Source of the DNA: Rhizobium sullae
GTDB lineage: Bacteria > Pseudomonadota > Alphaproteobacteria > Rhizobiales > Rhizobiaceae
Assembly: GCF_900169785.1 (NCBI RefSeq)
Contig: NZ_FWER01000026.1
Location: 1 to 64,000, forward strand
Direction: 5' to 3'
Length of the DNA stretch: 64,000 bases
Of this stretch, positions 8,000 through 16,993 are shown in pieces. The first letter of the stretch is position 1. Every line of letters starts with the position of its first letter. The notes beneath the pieces were generated by a model. It did not search any database, was not told the origin of the DNA, and saw nothing but the letters and a program-made list of their open reading frames with translations. Made by a program: the position numbers and the translations under genes.

Positions 8000-9441
8000 T
8001 CGGCCGGCTCCCCGGTAGGCTGCGTCCCAGGCGGCAAGACAGTCTGCCGTTCAGTGCTGGGCTGGGCGAGCGCGGTCAGCATCAGATTGATGACGAGCAG
8101 CGACATACCGACATCCATGCTGATGCCGGAAAGGGTGCGGACGAACCAGTAAGGCTTCATCGGAACCAGCGAATCCAGCCATTCGACGCCGCTCATCCAT
8201 TGGAAGCCTTGCTGCAGGCCGCCCGCGGTCAGCACCAGCCCCATGGTGGAAATGCCGACCGTGATTAGCCAGAAGGACCAGTTCCCCATTCGGAACGACC
8301 ACAGCTCACGGCCCCAGACTCGTGGCCAGACATAGATCAGACCGCCCATCGCCCAGACCACGAAAGTACCGAATACGGTCAGATGCGAGTGCGAGATGAC
8401 AAAATCGGTGAAATGGGTTGGCTGCTGCAAGCTGCGCAATGCCTCTGTGGAGCCCTGGAAGCAGCCGATGAGATACATGATCGAGCCCGTGATCAGAAAC
8501 TTGGCAGGCAGGTTTCTGCCGAATTCATGCCATTTGCCCATCATGGTGCCGAAGAAGTTCACCAAGACGGTCCACACGGGAATGATCAGCAGCATCGAGG
8601 TGACGATCGCGATCGTTTCGGCCCAGTCGGCGATCGGGCTGAAGAGATAGTGGTGGATGCCGACGAACGGATAGAAGAGCGCCAGAGACCAGAAGCCGAC
8701 CAGCGAGAGCTTGTGGGAAAAAAGCGGATTGCGGGCACTGAGTGGGAGGAAAAAATAGATCAGCACATAGCCGGCGGGCGTCAGCCACAGGCCGACGATG
8801 TAGTGAATATAAAGCCCGTGAAACGCGGCGCTGTTGATACCCGTGATCGTGTAGGGAAGGATGAAGCTGCCGAGCACGAGATTCATGGTGGTCCACACGA
8901 ATGCGCCGATCAGGTACCAGAGTGCGACGTAGAGCGGCGGCTCCAGCCGCTGCGAGATGGTGGTCAGGAATTGCGCGGTGACGGTCGCCACAACGGCGAA
9001 GATCGGAATTTCGGCAAAGAGCGGGAGCTCCCCGGCCTCTAGCCCGTGATTTTCACCGACGGTGAGCGAGATGAGGGCAGCCGCGAGGACGACATTCCAG
9101 AGCCAGGCCATCGGCACGCCTAATCGCGGCCACGGCACCCGCACGCCGCAAAGGCGGGGCACCAGGTAGTAGCATTCGCCGATGAAGAGCGCTGAGAAGG
9201 CGCCGAAGATGACGCCGTTGACATGCACGGGGCGCAGCCGCCCGAAGGTCAGTTCGAGATTGCCAGTACCGAGATAGTCCGGAAAGGTGAAGAGACCCGA
9301 AATGGCCACGCCGACCGACGGCGTCACCATCAGCCAGAACATGCCCCAATAGAGCCAGACGCGCACAACCGGCCAGTCAACCAAGGCGTCCAACTCGACG
9401 CCGGCGAACTTGCCGCGCAATACGGTGCCCGTCTCTGCCAA
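7996..9441 (-). CDS. ccoN: cbb3-type cytochrome c oxidase catalytic subunit I (CcoN)
   Basis: About 481 residues with roughly 12 membrane helices. The histidine ligands of heme b and of the heme b3-CuB centre are visible in RPVHVNGVIFG, HGLYIHYIVG, GIHHYLF and ISHSHLTVFG, so it is a terminal oxidase of the high-affinity cbb3 class. I prefer a TTG start at 9441 because TGGAGG sits six bases upstream; the longest frame begins at an ATG at 9564 with a low-quality basic extension. It is the first oxidase gene, followed by the CcoO-CcoP fusion with a four-base overlap. It couples oxygen reduction to proton pumping under low oxygen. Confidence 0.9.
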   Translation of the reverse strand: MAETGTVLRGKFAGVELDALVDWPVVRVWLYWGMFWLMVTPSVGVAISGLFTFPDYLGTGNLELTFGRLRPVHVNGVIFGAFSALFIGECYYLVPRLCGVRVPWPRLGVPMAWLWNVVLAAALISLTVGENHGLEAGELPLFAEIPIFAVVATVTAQFLTTISQRLEPPLYVALWYLIGAFVWTTMNLVLGSFILPYTITGINSAAFHGLYIHYIVGLWLTPAGYVLIYFFLPLSARNPLFSHKLSLVGFWSLALFYPFVGIHHYLFSPIADWAETIAIVTSMLLIIPVWTVLVNFFGTMMGKWHEFGRNLPAKFLITGSIMYLIGCFQGSTEALRSLQQPTHFTDFVISHSHLTVFGTFVVWAMGGLIYVWPRVWGRELWSFRMGNWSFWLITVGISTMGLVLTAGGLQQGFQWMSGVEWLDSLVPMKPYWFVRTLSGISMDVGMSLLVINLMLTALAQPSTERQTVLPPGTQPTGEPAE

Positions 9442-9640
9442 GACATGCCTCCACTGACCATGCCGACCCTGCGTCGTCGCAAGGTATTCAAACAAGCCTG
9501 AGCTCCAGCGATTGCGTGGGCGCCGATATCGGCTCTCGGTCAAGCTGACGTGTCGCCAGAGCAAATCACGCGTGCCGCGCGTGCGGGCGGCTCGGCACGC
9601 AAAAGGGCGCGGCTACACGTCGAATTCGTGCAAGACTCCT

Positions 9641-9657
9641 CAAGCCGATTTGGCTTG
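9641..9657 (-). terminator. Short hairpin between the cytochrome c gene and ccoN
   Basis: CAAGCC and GGCTTG form a perfect six-base stem with a five-base loop just after the stop of the monoheme cytochrome gene and about 200 bases before ccoN. There is no run of T afterwards on the minus strand, so it would be a weak terminator at best and may instead mark an mRNA processing or stability point between the two halves of the unit. Confidence 0.3.
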
Positions 9658-9668
9658 CGGGCCATTTT

Positions 9669-10139
9669 CTAAAACTTGCCCGGCTGCAGCACCGAACCGC
9701 CGTTCGACCAGGTAATGTATGCTTCGAGTGCCTTCATCGCGTCGGATTCCGGATCGATCTTCACACCCTGGTTCGGCTTCTCGATGCACCAGTTGATCAT
9801 GTCGCGCAGGGTCGCGAACTTGGCCATCTGTGCCTGGAACTTCGGGAAGGACTGCGGGTGGGTGTCGGAGGCCATCGGATGGCACATCGCGCATGCCATG
9901 CCGGTTTTTGAGAGGTCATCGGCAACGCCCATTGCCTCGGCGGTCGCCGTGTCGCCGTGGAAGAGGAGGTCGCCCTTCCGGACCTCTTCCATGAACACTT
10001 CCTGATACACCTTGAGTTGCGCCGGCGTCACCGGGTCCTTGTGGGCCCTGGTCGGTCCGGCGAGGATGGCGACGACGATAACCCCTCCGGCTATGGCGGA
10101 ATACTGCAGAAGGCCGAGGAATGAGGGCTTGGATTTCAT
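9669..10139 (-). CDS. Periplasmic monoheme cytochrome c
   Basis: 156 residues from the ATG at 10139, which has GGAGG at ideal spacing; an ATG six bases earlier is too close to it. There is a signal peptide or anchor (about 8-30, ending TRAHKD) and one heme site in GMACAMCHPMASDTHP. The later segment MINWCIEKPNQG and the ending ALEAYITWSNGG resemble the SoxA/TsdA style of cytochrome c, where a helix with W-C-I and E-A-Y-I packs near the heme. The extra cysteine (in NWCIE) is notable. Lying between an oxidase and exported enzymes, it is a candidate electron donor to the oxidase. Confidence 0.7.
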   Translation of the reverse strand: MKSKPSFLGLLQYSAIAGGVIVVAILAGPTRAHKDPVTPAQLKVYQEVFMEEVRKGDLLFHGDTATAEAMGVADDLSKTGMACAMCHPMASDTHPQSFPKFQAQMAKFATLRDMINWCIEKPNQGVKIDPESDAMKALEAYITWSNGGSVLQPGKF

Positions 10140-10152
10140 GACCATTCCTCCT

Positions 10153-11289
10153 TCAATAGGGCCACATATTGTCGGCGATCCGCGGTCGGATGATCTCCGA
10201 GACATTCTTGTCGTGATCCTCCGGCGACTGCACGAAGACTTCCTTGCGGCCCCACATGACGTATTCTGTTTCGACATCGTCGCTGGCGCTGACGTCGATC
10301 TTGCTCCAGCCGACGCCGTCGAAGGGATCGCCGGGGTCGACGCGGATCATCGGCTTGGTCAGCTTCGGCAAGCCTTCCGGCGCATAGGGCCAAGGCCATG
10401 ACGTCGCCAGCATGCCAATTGACCTGAAGGTCCCGATTTCGTTGTAGAGCACCTGGTGCACATGACCGTGAATGTTGGTCACCTTCGTGTAGGGGCTCAG
10501 CACCTCATGGACCTCGCGCCAGTCTCGAACCCAGAAATTCCACGGCGGATAATACTCGTACAGGGGGTTGTGGCTGAAGATGACGACGGGCATCGCCTTG
10601 TCCCAATCGGCCAAGGTCTTTTCCATCCAGTCGAGCTGATCGCGGCCAACACCGGCCCAGGGACCGGCGACCGTGCCGTCGAGCGTGGCCATGTGACCCA
10701 TGCGTTCCTCGGGGGTCATGTTCTTGGCGGTCCAGTAGTCCGGTCCGCGGCTGACCGTGTCGAGCCCGATGAAGCGCACGCCCTTGTGGTCGAAGGTCCA
10801 GTTGGGTTGGCCAAACAGCTCACCCCACTTCTTGCCCATGTCGAGGTACCAGTCGTGCTCGCCAGGGATGTAGTGTTTCGGGATATTGATCTCTTTCAGA
10901 AGATCGACGCCGAGTTCGAGCTCCTCGATCTTTCCGAGCTGGGCGAGATCGCCACCGAAGATCAGGAAATCTGCGGGTGGATCCATTGCCTGAACTTCCT
11001 GCGCTGCACGCACGACCTTGTCGACGAAGCGTGTGTTCAGGGATCTTGGGTAGAGATGGGTGTCGGAGATCCAGGCAAATTTGAAGGCCGCGTCGTTTGC
11101 ATGTGCGATATCGAGCGTGTTGAGCAGCGGCCACCACGCGAAGGCCTCGCCGACAGTTGCTGCGCCGAATATCAACGAGCCGTGAATGAAGGTGCGGCGG
11201 GTAATTTTCAGTGAGTCGTCGGGCCGAACTCCCTCGGGTTGAAGTACGGAATGCATTTCGCGACGAATGCGATCCAGTTCGTCAGACAT
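10153..11289 (-). CDS. Tat-exported calcineurin-like metallophosphoesterase
   Basis: 378 residues from the ATG at 11289 (AGGAGG upstream). A Tat motif (ITRRTFIHG, about 28-36) lies after a 27-residue hydrophilic leader. The metallophosphoesterase motifs are in order: SDTHLYP (DxH), GGDLAQLG (GGD), GEHDWY (in place of GNHD), SHNPLYEYYPP (second-shell His) and HGHVHQ. The enzyme is therefore a periplasmic two-metal hydrolase with unknown substrate. It lies between a cytochrome c gene and a cupredoxin-like gene, 14 bases upstream of the former, so it is probably co-transcribed and tied to respiration or copper chemistry rather than general phosphate scavenging. Confidence 0.8.
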   Translation of the reverse strand: MSDELDRIRREMHSVLQPEGVRPDDSLKITRRTFIHGSLIFGAATVGEAFAWWPLLNTLDIAHANDAAFKFAWISDTHLYPRSLNTRFVDKVVRAAQEVQAMDPPADFLIFGGDLAQLGKIEELELGVDLLKEINIPKHYIPGEHDWYLDMGKKWGELFGQPNWTFDHKGVRFIGLDTVSRGPDYWTAKNMTPEERMGHMATLDGTVAGPWAGVGRDQLDWMEKTLADWDKAMPVVIFSHNPLYEYYPPWNFWVRDWREVHEVLSPYTKVTNIHGHVHQVLYNEIGTFRSIGMLATSWPWPYAPEGLPKLTKPMIRVDPGDPFDGVGWSKIDVSASDDVETEYVMWGRKEVFVQSPEDHDKNVSEIIRPRIADNMWPY

Positions 11290-11401
11290 GACGGTTCCTC
11301 CTCTCGGGTCGAAAGAAGAACTCGGCCCCCACATAGGCAGAAGTGGCGCGTTGGGCCACGTCAGTACTTTTCTTGTTCTTTTTTGTACTCTTTACTTCGT
11401 A

Positions 11402-12121
11402 CTACTGTTTCTTAAGCTCGATATCGAGCGTCGTGGCTTTGCCACCCTCAACGCTGACAGACATTTCCATAGGCCCGGTGAAGGGCTGCACGGCCACGAG
11501 TTTGTAGTCGCCAGGCGGAACGTCGGTGATCGAGAACTTGCCATCGCTCCCCGTGACTGAGTAGTAGGGATTGTCGGCGACGTAAATCCAGCCTTCCATC
11601 CAGCCATGCGCGTCGCAGTCGATGCGTACCGTTCCGGGTCGGGGCAATTCGGTGGGAATGGTCTGGCCTTTGTTCGGCAAGGCAAGGTTGAACGCCGTGC
11701 GCTTGCCATAGTAGCCATGCGTATTATGCAACACGGGATCGGAGTTCACGACATTCAGCGGGCCTGCCGGGATAACCTGCACTTCCGGTTCGAAGCGGCA
11801 TTTTTCATTATCGAGTTCGGGGGTCTTGCCCGCCGGTGGCCATTCTTTGCCAGATGACACGTCGACCAGATATACAACCGCGCTTTCAACGGCTTTGCCG
11901 TCGCCAAGCCGGATCAACGGTTCGTCGCGTGGAGTTCCGCAGACCTCGACGTCTTTGGTGGGGATGATCTTTTTCATCGGGACGTTGCCGTTATAGACGA
12001 CAACACCCTCGATCGACCCACCGCCTGTAACGGCGCTCACGTCGTAGGATTGCGCAGGCGGGGCGATCATTGTCGTTGCGGCGATTGCAAGACATCCGGA
12101 GAAGAATTGATGCGTTCGCAC
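11402..12121 (-). CDS. Secreted cupredoxin-like protein with carboxypeptidase-regulatory-like domain
   Basis: 239 residues with a GTG start at 12121 (GGGAGGA upstream) and a cleavable signal ending PPAQS. The middle part shows a type 1 copper pattern: HNTHGYYG supplies a histidine, and DCDAHGWMEGW supplies Cys-x2-His-x2-Met. The last 70 residues (DGKFSITDVPPGDYKLVAVQP) form a carboxypeptidase regulatory-like beta domain. Such proteins often accompany periplasmic c-type cytochrome systems. It is the first gene of the minus-strand unit that leads to the oxidase and may carry electrons or copper. No exact family name is offered. Confidence 0.7.
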   Translation of the reverse strand: MRTHQFFSGCLAIAATTMIAPPAQSYDVSAVTGGGSIEGVVVYNGNVPMKKIIPTKDVEVCGTPRDEPLIRLGDGKAVESAVVYLVDVSSGKEWPPAGKTPELDNEKCRFEPEVQVIPAGPLNVVNSDPVLHNTHGYYGKRTAFNLALPNKGQTIPTELPRPGTVRIDCDAHGWMEGWIYVADNPYYSVTGSDGKFSITDVPPGDYKLVAVQPFTGPMEMSVSVEGGKATTLDIELKKQ

Positions 12122-12373
12122 AACATTCCTCCCTTCCTAAAAAGGAAAGATTGCATTTTCGTTTAAGACGTCTCTAATATCAAGCTGAAAATGCTATTTC
12201 GGCGATATAGAGCGAGTGCGTCGATCTAAGCTCGCCCGCTACCAAAGCTCACTCCAGTCGCCGCAGGCGCATCTTACACAATGACCGGCTCCGCCGGTAT
12301 TGCTAAGCATCGTGTTCCATCGCGGCCAGCATGGCCTCAGCGGCAACGTCGCGCGACGAGGGAGGCACACCAC

Positions 12374-12994
12374 ATGGCTCGGCGAAAAGCGTACCATCAA
12401 GCGGCAACTCTCCTGCGCCTTCTCTTCGCTGGGTTGATCCCTACGGCCGCGCCGCTTCTGGAGACTATGCCTGCTCATGCCGCCACGCCGGCAACGGTCG
12501 GCGGGCGGTTCAGCCTTGCTGCGCCGAATGGCACGATCGTCACCGACAAAAGCTTCCGCGGGAAGTGGATGCTGGTGTTCTTCGGCTACACCTTCTGTCC
12601 CGACACCTGTCCGACGACGCTGGGCCAGATTGCCGTGGCGCTCGATCTGCTCGGCCCCGAGGCGAAACGGGTGCAGCCGATCTTCATCACGGTCGATCCG
12701 GAGCGCGATACTCCCAAAGTAATGGGCGAGTATACCGAAGAAATCGACAAGCGGATTGTCGGACTCTCGGGAACGCCGGAGCAGATCGCAGCAATATCGC
12801 AAGCGTACGGCGTCTATAGCGAGTGGCACCGCACCGGACCAGGTCGGGACGACTATCTCATCGATCACAGCACATACATCTACATAATGTCGCCGGAGGG
12901 AAAGTTCGTACGGGGCGTGTCGGCTGACACGCCGGGGGACGCCATCGCGGCCATCTTGCGTCATCTGATGACGGAGGCTCGCAACCGAGGCTGA
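12374..12994 (+). CDS. SCO1/SenC-family copper chaperone
   Basis: 206 residues starting at MARRKAYHQ, with GGAGG eight bases upstream; the frame is open further upstream but without a start signal. A hydrophobic segment (about 12-38) anchors or exports it. The thioredoxin-like SCO fold is shown by FFGYTFCPDTCPTTL (copper-binding CxxxC) and the distant histidine in DHSTYIYIM. SCO proteins deliver copper or reduce thiols during oxidase copper-centre assembly. It lies divergently from the cupredoxin-cytochrome-oxidase unit and directly before hemA. Confidence 0.88.
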   Translation: MARRKAYHQAATLLRLLFAGLIPTAAPLLETMPAHAATPATVGGRFSLAAPNGTIVTDKSFRGKWMLVFFGYTFCPDTCPTTLGQIAVALDLLGPEAKRVQPIFITVDPERDTPKVMGEYTEEIDKRIVGLSGTPEQIAAISQAYGVYSEWHRTGPGRDDYLIDHSTYIYIMSPEGKFVRGVSADTPGDAIAAILRHLMTEARNRG

Positions 12995-13018
12995 GCGACG
13001 ACGGCGAGGAGGAGGGAC

Positions 13019-14281
13019 ATGACCTTCAGGAAGGGTGGGAAAAAGGGGACTGGGCGGTATGGCCAGTACTTCCGCGCCGCCATATCACGACTCCATGCCG
13101 AGCAGCGATACCGCGTCTTTACCGATCTGGAGCGGATCGCGGGGCGTTTTCCCTTCGCCATCTGGCGCTCCCCGTCGGGACCGCGGGAGGTCGTCATCTG
13201 GTGCTCCAACGATTATCTCGGCATGGGGCAACATCCCAAGGTGATCGAAGCCATGATCGACACGGCGCGACGTCACGGGACAGGTGCGGGCGGTACCCGC
13301 AATATTTCCGGGACAAACCATCCGCTCGTCGAACTGGAAGCCGAACTCGCGGATCTACACGACAAGGATACGGCTCTGGTCTTCACGTCGGGTTATGTGT
13401 CCAACCAGACGGGCATCTCCACCATCGCCAAGCTCATACCCGACTGTCTGGTCCTGTCCGATGCGCTCAACCACAATTCCATGATCGCGGGTATCCGCCA
13501 ATCCGGAATGGAGAAACGGATCTTCCGTCACAACGACGTGCGACACCTCGAGGAACTGCTGAAGGCCGTCGGCCCCGAGCGGCCGAAGCTCATCGTCTTT
13601 GAAAGCCTCTATTCCATGGACGGCGACATCGCACCGATCCATAGTATCTGCGACCTAGCCGATCGCTACAATGCCATGACCTATCTCGACGAGGTGCATG
13701 CGGTAGGAATGTATGGACCGAGGGGCGGCGGCGTTGCCGAACGCGACGGTGCCATGGAGCGCATCGACGTCATCGAAGGTACGCTGGCCAAGGCTTTCGG
13801 CTGTCTCGGCGGCTATATCGTCGGCGACAGCGATCTCATCGACGCCGTGCGCTCCTACGCGCCCGGTTTCATTTTCACGACGGCTTTGCCGCCTCCCATC
13901 TGCGCGGCGGCCACCGCCGCGATCCGCCACCTGAAGATCTCCCAGTCGGAGCGTCAAAGCCACCAGGAGCGCGTTCGGCGCGTCAAGGCCGAACTGATTT
14001 CGGCAAGGCTGCCGGTCATGCCAAGCGACAGCCACATCGTTCCCGTTTGGGTCGGCGATCCGGCAAAGTGCAAGGCGGTGAGCGACCTGCTGCTCGGAGA
14101 GTACGGCATCTACATCCAGCCGATCAACTATCCGACCGTCGCCAGGGGAACCGAGCGACTGCGCATCACGCCGTCGCCTTGCCACGACGACATCATGATC
14201 GGTCAGCTTGTAGCGGCCCTGGCCGGCGGCTGGAAGCGGCTCGGATTACGATACGCCAATACTGCTCAGGCCGCGGAGTGA
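13019..14281 (+). CDS. hemA: 5-aminolevulinate synthase
   Basis: 420 residues, close to the usual 405-420 for alphaproteobacterial ALAS. GAGGAGGAGGG lies before the ATG. Conserved features: NDYLGMGQHPKV, the GTGAGGTRNISG glycine loop, DALNHNSMI, the LDEVHAVGMYG aspartate region, and the PLP lysine in GTLAKAFGCLGG. The enzyme condenses glycine and succinyl-CoA to 5-aminolevulinate, the first step of heme synthesis. Placement here supplies heme for the cbb3 oxidase and the cytochromes nearby; another hemA would be expected elsewhere in the genome. Confidence 0.95.
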   Translation: MTFRKGGKKGTGRYGQYFRAAISRLHAEQRYRVFTDLERIAGRFPFAIWRSPSGPREVVIWCSNDYLGMGQHPKVIEAMIDTARRHGTGAGGTRNISGTNHPLVELEAELADLHDKDTALVFTSGYVSNQTGISTIAKLIPDCLVLSDALNHNSMIAGIRQSGMEKRIFRHNDVRHLEELLKAVGPERPKLIVFESLYSMDGDIAPIHSICDLADRYNAMTYLDEVHAVGMYGPRGGGVAERDGAMERIDVIEGTLAKAFGCLGGYIVGDSDLIDAVRSYAPGFIFTTALPPPICAAATAAIRHLKISQSERQSHQERVRRVKAELISARLPVMPSDSHIVPVWVGDPAKCKAVSDLLLGEYGIYIQPINYPTVARGTERLRITPSPCHDDIMIGQLVAALAGGWKRLGLRYANTAQAAE

Positions 14282-14306
14282 GGCGGCAACTCTTGGGAGG
14301 AAGGCC

Positions 14307-15947
14307 ATGACGGCCAAAGACATCAAATTCGCCTTCGAGGCGCGAGACAGCATGTTAAACGGCGTGGATACGCTCGGACGGGCCGTCAGCGTCACACTTG
14401 GGCCGCGGGGGCGCAACGTCGCAATCGCCCGGTCCTTCGGTGCGAAAATCACCAAGGACGGGTTGACCGTTGCAAGGGAGGTCGAGCTTCAAGACAGGTT
14501 CGAGGACATGGCCGTCCGGTTGCTCCGGCAAGTTGCGGTCAGAACCTCCTATCTGACCGGCGACGGCACCACGACGGCGGTCGTGCTCGCCGATGCGATC
14601 ATCAGAGGCGGCGTGCGGGCAGTGGCGGCCGGCATGAATCCCATGGACTTGAAGCGCGGCATCGATCGCGCGGTCGAGGCCGTCGCGGCGGTGCTGAAGC
14701 AGAATGCAAGAGCCGTAACCTCGAATGCGGAGATAGCCCAGATCTCCACGATCGCGGCAAACGGCGACACAGAAATCGGCCGCATGATCGCCGAAGCCAT
14801 GGCAAGGGTCGGCAGCAATGGCGTGATCACAGTCGAGGAAGGAAGGACTCTCGAAACCGAGATCGAGATCGTCACTGGCATCCAGTTCGACCGCAGTTAC
14901 ACCTCCCCGCATTTTACTACCAACCGAGAGCGGACGCGGGTGGAGTTCGAGGACGCCTACGTCCTTATCAGCGAAAAGAAGCTGGCGAGCCTCGGCGAAG
15001 TGCTGCCACTCCTGGAAAAGGTCGTGCAGACCGGCAAACCTCTTCTCGTCATCGCCGAAGATGTCGAGGCCGAAGTCAGGGCAGCGCTCGTGGTCAACAA
15101 GCTGCGCGGCAGCCTCAAGGTGGCAGCGGTCAAGGCGCCCGCCTACGGCGAGCTCCGCAGGGCGATCCTGCAGGATATTGCGCTGCTGACGGGCGGTACG
15201 GTGATCTCAGAGGATCTCGGTCTGAAGATCGAGACCGTGCCGCTCGATGTTCTCGGCCGCGCGCGGAAGATTACAGTCGACAAGCAAAACACGACGATCG
15301 TGGAAGGGGGCGGTCGACCGGCGGATATCGAGACCGGCATCGCCGCCATCAAGCGTCAGCTCGAACAGTCCGACTCCGACTACGACCGGGACAAGCTTGA
15401 GGAACGGCTGGCGCGGCTTTCGAGCGGGATTGCCGTGATCCGGGTCGGCGGAACGAGCGAGATCGAGCTCAGGGAGAAGAAGGATCGCATTCGGAACGCC
15501 GTCCATGCGGCCCGCGCTGCGATCGAGGAGGGTATCCTGCCGGGCGGCGGCACCGCGCTTCTGCGGGCAGGAAAAGTACTCGGGGCGCTCAAGGTCGATC
15601 ACCCCGACCAGCAGGCGGGCATCCGCGTCGTCGCGGAGGCAATACGCTGGCCGGCACAGCAGATTGCGGCCAATTCTGGCGAGGACGGATCGGTCGTCGC
15701 AGCGAGAATTCTCGAAGAGGATGATTTTGCCTACGGCTATGACGCCCAGAAGAGTGCATTCGGCGACATGATTGCAGCGGGTATCATCGACCCCGTCAAG
15801 GCGGTGCGCGCGGCGCTTCAGGGCGCTGCGTCCGTGGCCGGTCTCATGATCATGACGGAGGCGATGGTGGCAGAGGTTCCCGGGCCGCCGCCGCCCGAGC
15901 TTCCAGGCCATCACGATCATGAGGACAATCTCGACATCGAGTTCTAG
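14307..15947 (+). CDS. groEL: Divergent GroEL/Hsp60 chaperonin without groES
   Basis: 546 residues, the usual GroEL length. It contains TLGPRGRNV, the nucleotide-binding GDGTTTAVVLA, and EGILPGGGTALLRA. Several parts diverge from housekeeping GroEL: the start is MTAKDIKFAFEARDSMLNGV, and the C-terminus replaces the GGM repeat with PELPGHHDHEDNLDIEF. No groES is next to it, so it must borrow a co-chaperonin or work without one. It follows hemA by 25 bases and probably belongs to the same transcript, implying a client in the oxidase, heme or cytochrome pathway. That client role is inference. Confidence 0.93.
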   Translation: MTAKDIKFAFEARDSMLNGVDTLGRAVSVTLGPRGRNVAIARSFGAKITKDGLTVAREVELQDRFEDMAVRLLRQVAVRTSYLTGDGTTTAVVLADAIIRGGVRAVAAGMNPMDLKRGIDRAVEAVAAVLKQNARAVTSNAEIAQISTIAANGDTEIGRMIAEAMARVGSNGVITVEEGRTLETEIEIVTGIQFDRSYTSPHFTTNRERTRVEFEDAYVLISEKKLASLGEVLPLLEKVVQTGKPLLVIAEDVEAEVRAALVVNKLRGSLKVAAVKAPAYGELRRAILQDIALLTGGTVISEDLGLKIETVPLDVLGRARKITVDKQNTTIVEGGGRPADIETGIAAIKRQLEQSDSDYDRDKLEERLARLSSGIAVIRVGGTSEIELREKKDRIRNAVHAARAAIEEGILPGGGTALLRAGKVLGALKVDHPDQQAGIRVVAEAIRWPAQQIAANSGEDGSVVAARILEEDDFAYGYDAQKSAFGDMIAAGIIDPVKAVRAALQGAASVAGLMIMTEAMVAEVPGPPPPELPGHHDHEDNLDIEF

Positions 15948-16186
15948 TCCGAGATAATTTTTTGGTTGCAACAATCCAAAATCATGAACGTGACCGGTCC
16001 ACGATAGAGGGGGACACTGGCGGAAGACCGCACCGCGATTTTCCTCATTGACAAGGCTCCTGAGAAAGTAAGGGCTCCTGCCAAAGAGAACGCGAATGAT
16101 TACCGACAAGTTCCGGCGCCTACGGAGCAGCAAAGCGACAGGTGATGCCGGCGATGGTACTCGGCAGACCGGCACATCGAGATCAC

Positions 16187-16843
16187 TTCGCGAGGATGAC
16201 CTTGCCGGGCAGGCTGAGGTTGCCGGACGCAAGCTTGAAGACATTGCTAACGCACAGAAGCGGGGCGTGAAGATTGCCGTTGACCTTCAGCCAGCGGTAA
16301 CGCCGTCGTAGGAAGCCCCGCTGATACCGCCGAGCGATTCGAGTGGAATTTCCACATCAACCGCATCGCCCTTGAACGTTGTCGGATGATCCGGGCTGTC
16401 GATCAGCAGCGGCACCTTCGGCCATGTCGGCGGCACTTTGAGCGTTGCGCCTTCCGGAATGTCGACGACCTTCGGCCGCCACCGCAGGCCTTGTCTTCGG
16501 CGAGGACCACCCAATGGGGATGCCAGACGTCACGGTTCCTTCCGCCGTCGGCGGCGTCATCGAGGTCCGGATGGAAGGTCACCGCGAGGGCGACGATGCC
16601 CTGATCCTTTTCGAAGCCGATGTCGCTGCTGTTGAGCGATGTCGGCCAGACATAGGCGTACACGTCCGAGCCCGCGAACTTGCCCGTGGCGGCGGGCTTG
16701 TCTGAACCTGCCTCGCCGCGGACGCGTGTTGTGAAGATGGCCACGTCGCCTTTCGTGACGATTGTGGTCTCGATGATGTCGAACGGCGCCTTCACGGCCT
16801 CCGCTGGCTCTGCCTTGATCGAGTGCCTGGGCTGGGCACACAA
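16187..16843 (-). pseudogene. Frameshifted conserved hypothetical gene
   Basis: Three consecutive reading frames on the minus strand form one protein: AEPAEAVKAPFDIIETTI to VWHPHWVVLAEDKACGGG in the first; KVVDIPEGATLKVPPTWP to GASYDGVTAG in the second; and LKVNGNLHAPLLCVSNVF to GKVILAK in the third. Shifts fall near 16490 and near 16288. The second frame ends in a stop exactly where the third takes over. The 5' end has no plausible start or signal peptide and abuts a transposase-like remnant. The product resembles a secreted protein of unknown function. It is read as a decayed gene, although sequencing errors could mimic the shifts. Confidence 0.65.
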
Positions 16844-16889
16844 ATTGCTGACCGGAGAATATCTGTGGCCAACGGAGAAAAACGCTTAG
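16827..16889 (+). pseudogene. Possible 3' remnant of a Tn3-family transposase gene
   Basis: The translation ends LGWAHKLLTGEYLWPTEKNA. The pattern L-G-W-x-H-x-x-L-T-G-x-Y-x-W close to the stop is typical of the C-terminus of Tn3-family TnpA proteins. Only about 20 residues remain. It overlaps the broken 5' end of the minus-strand pseudogene, so an element seems to have cut into that gene before being lost. Confidence 0.45.
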
Positions 16890-16993
16890 ACCGTATGTTC
16901 GTGGGTGAAGGCGGCCCGCCCCCGCGGTAAGCTACAATCGGGGGTTGCTCTGGATTGGCCGGAGCCGAGCCCCATGCTTAGCGAGGGCGAACC

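Noticed and set aside
6653..8152. A 499-codon plus-strand frame
   Set aside because: It is the complement of the CcoO-CcoP and CcoN genes, without motifs; the minus-strand product carries three heme sites and CcoN ligands.
9442..9668. FNR/FixK box (TTGAT-N4-ATCAA) upstream of ccoN
   Set aside because: I looked for it here and upstream of 12121 because cbb3 operons usually have one; no convincing match was seen.
15207..16244. A 345-codon minus-strand frame opposite the groEL end
   Set aside because: It is mostly antisense to groEL, and its first residues belong to the frameshifted pseudogene only by chance of frame.
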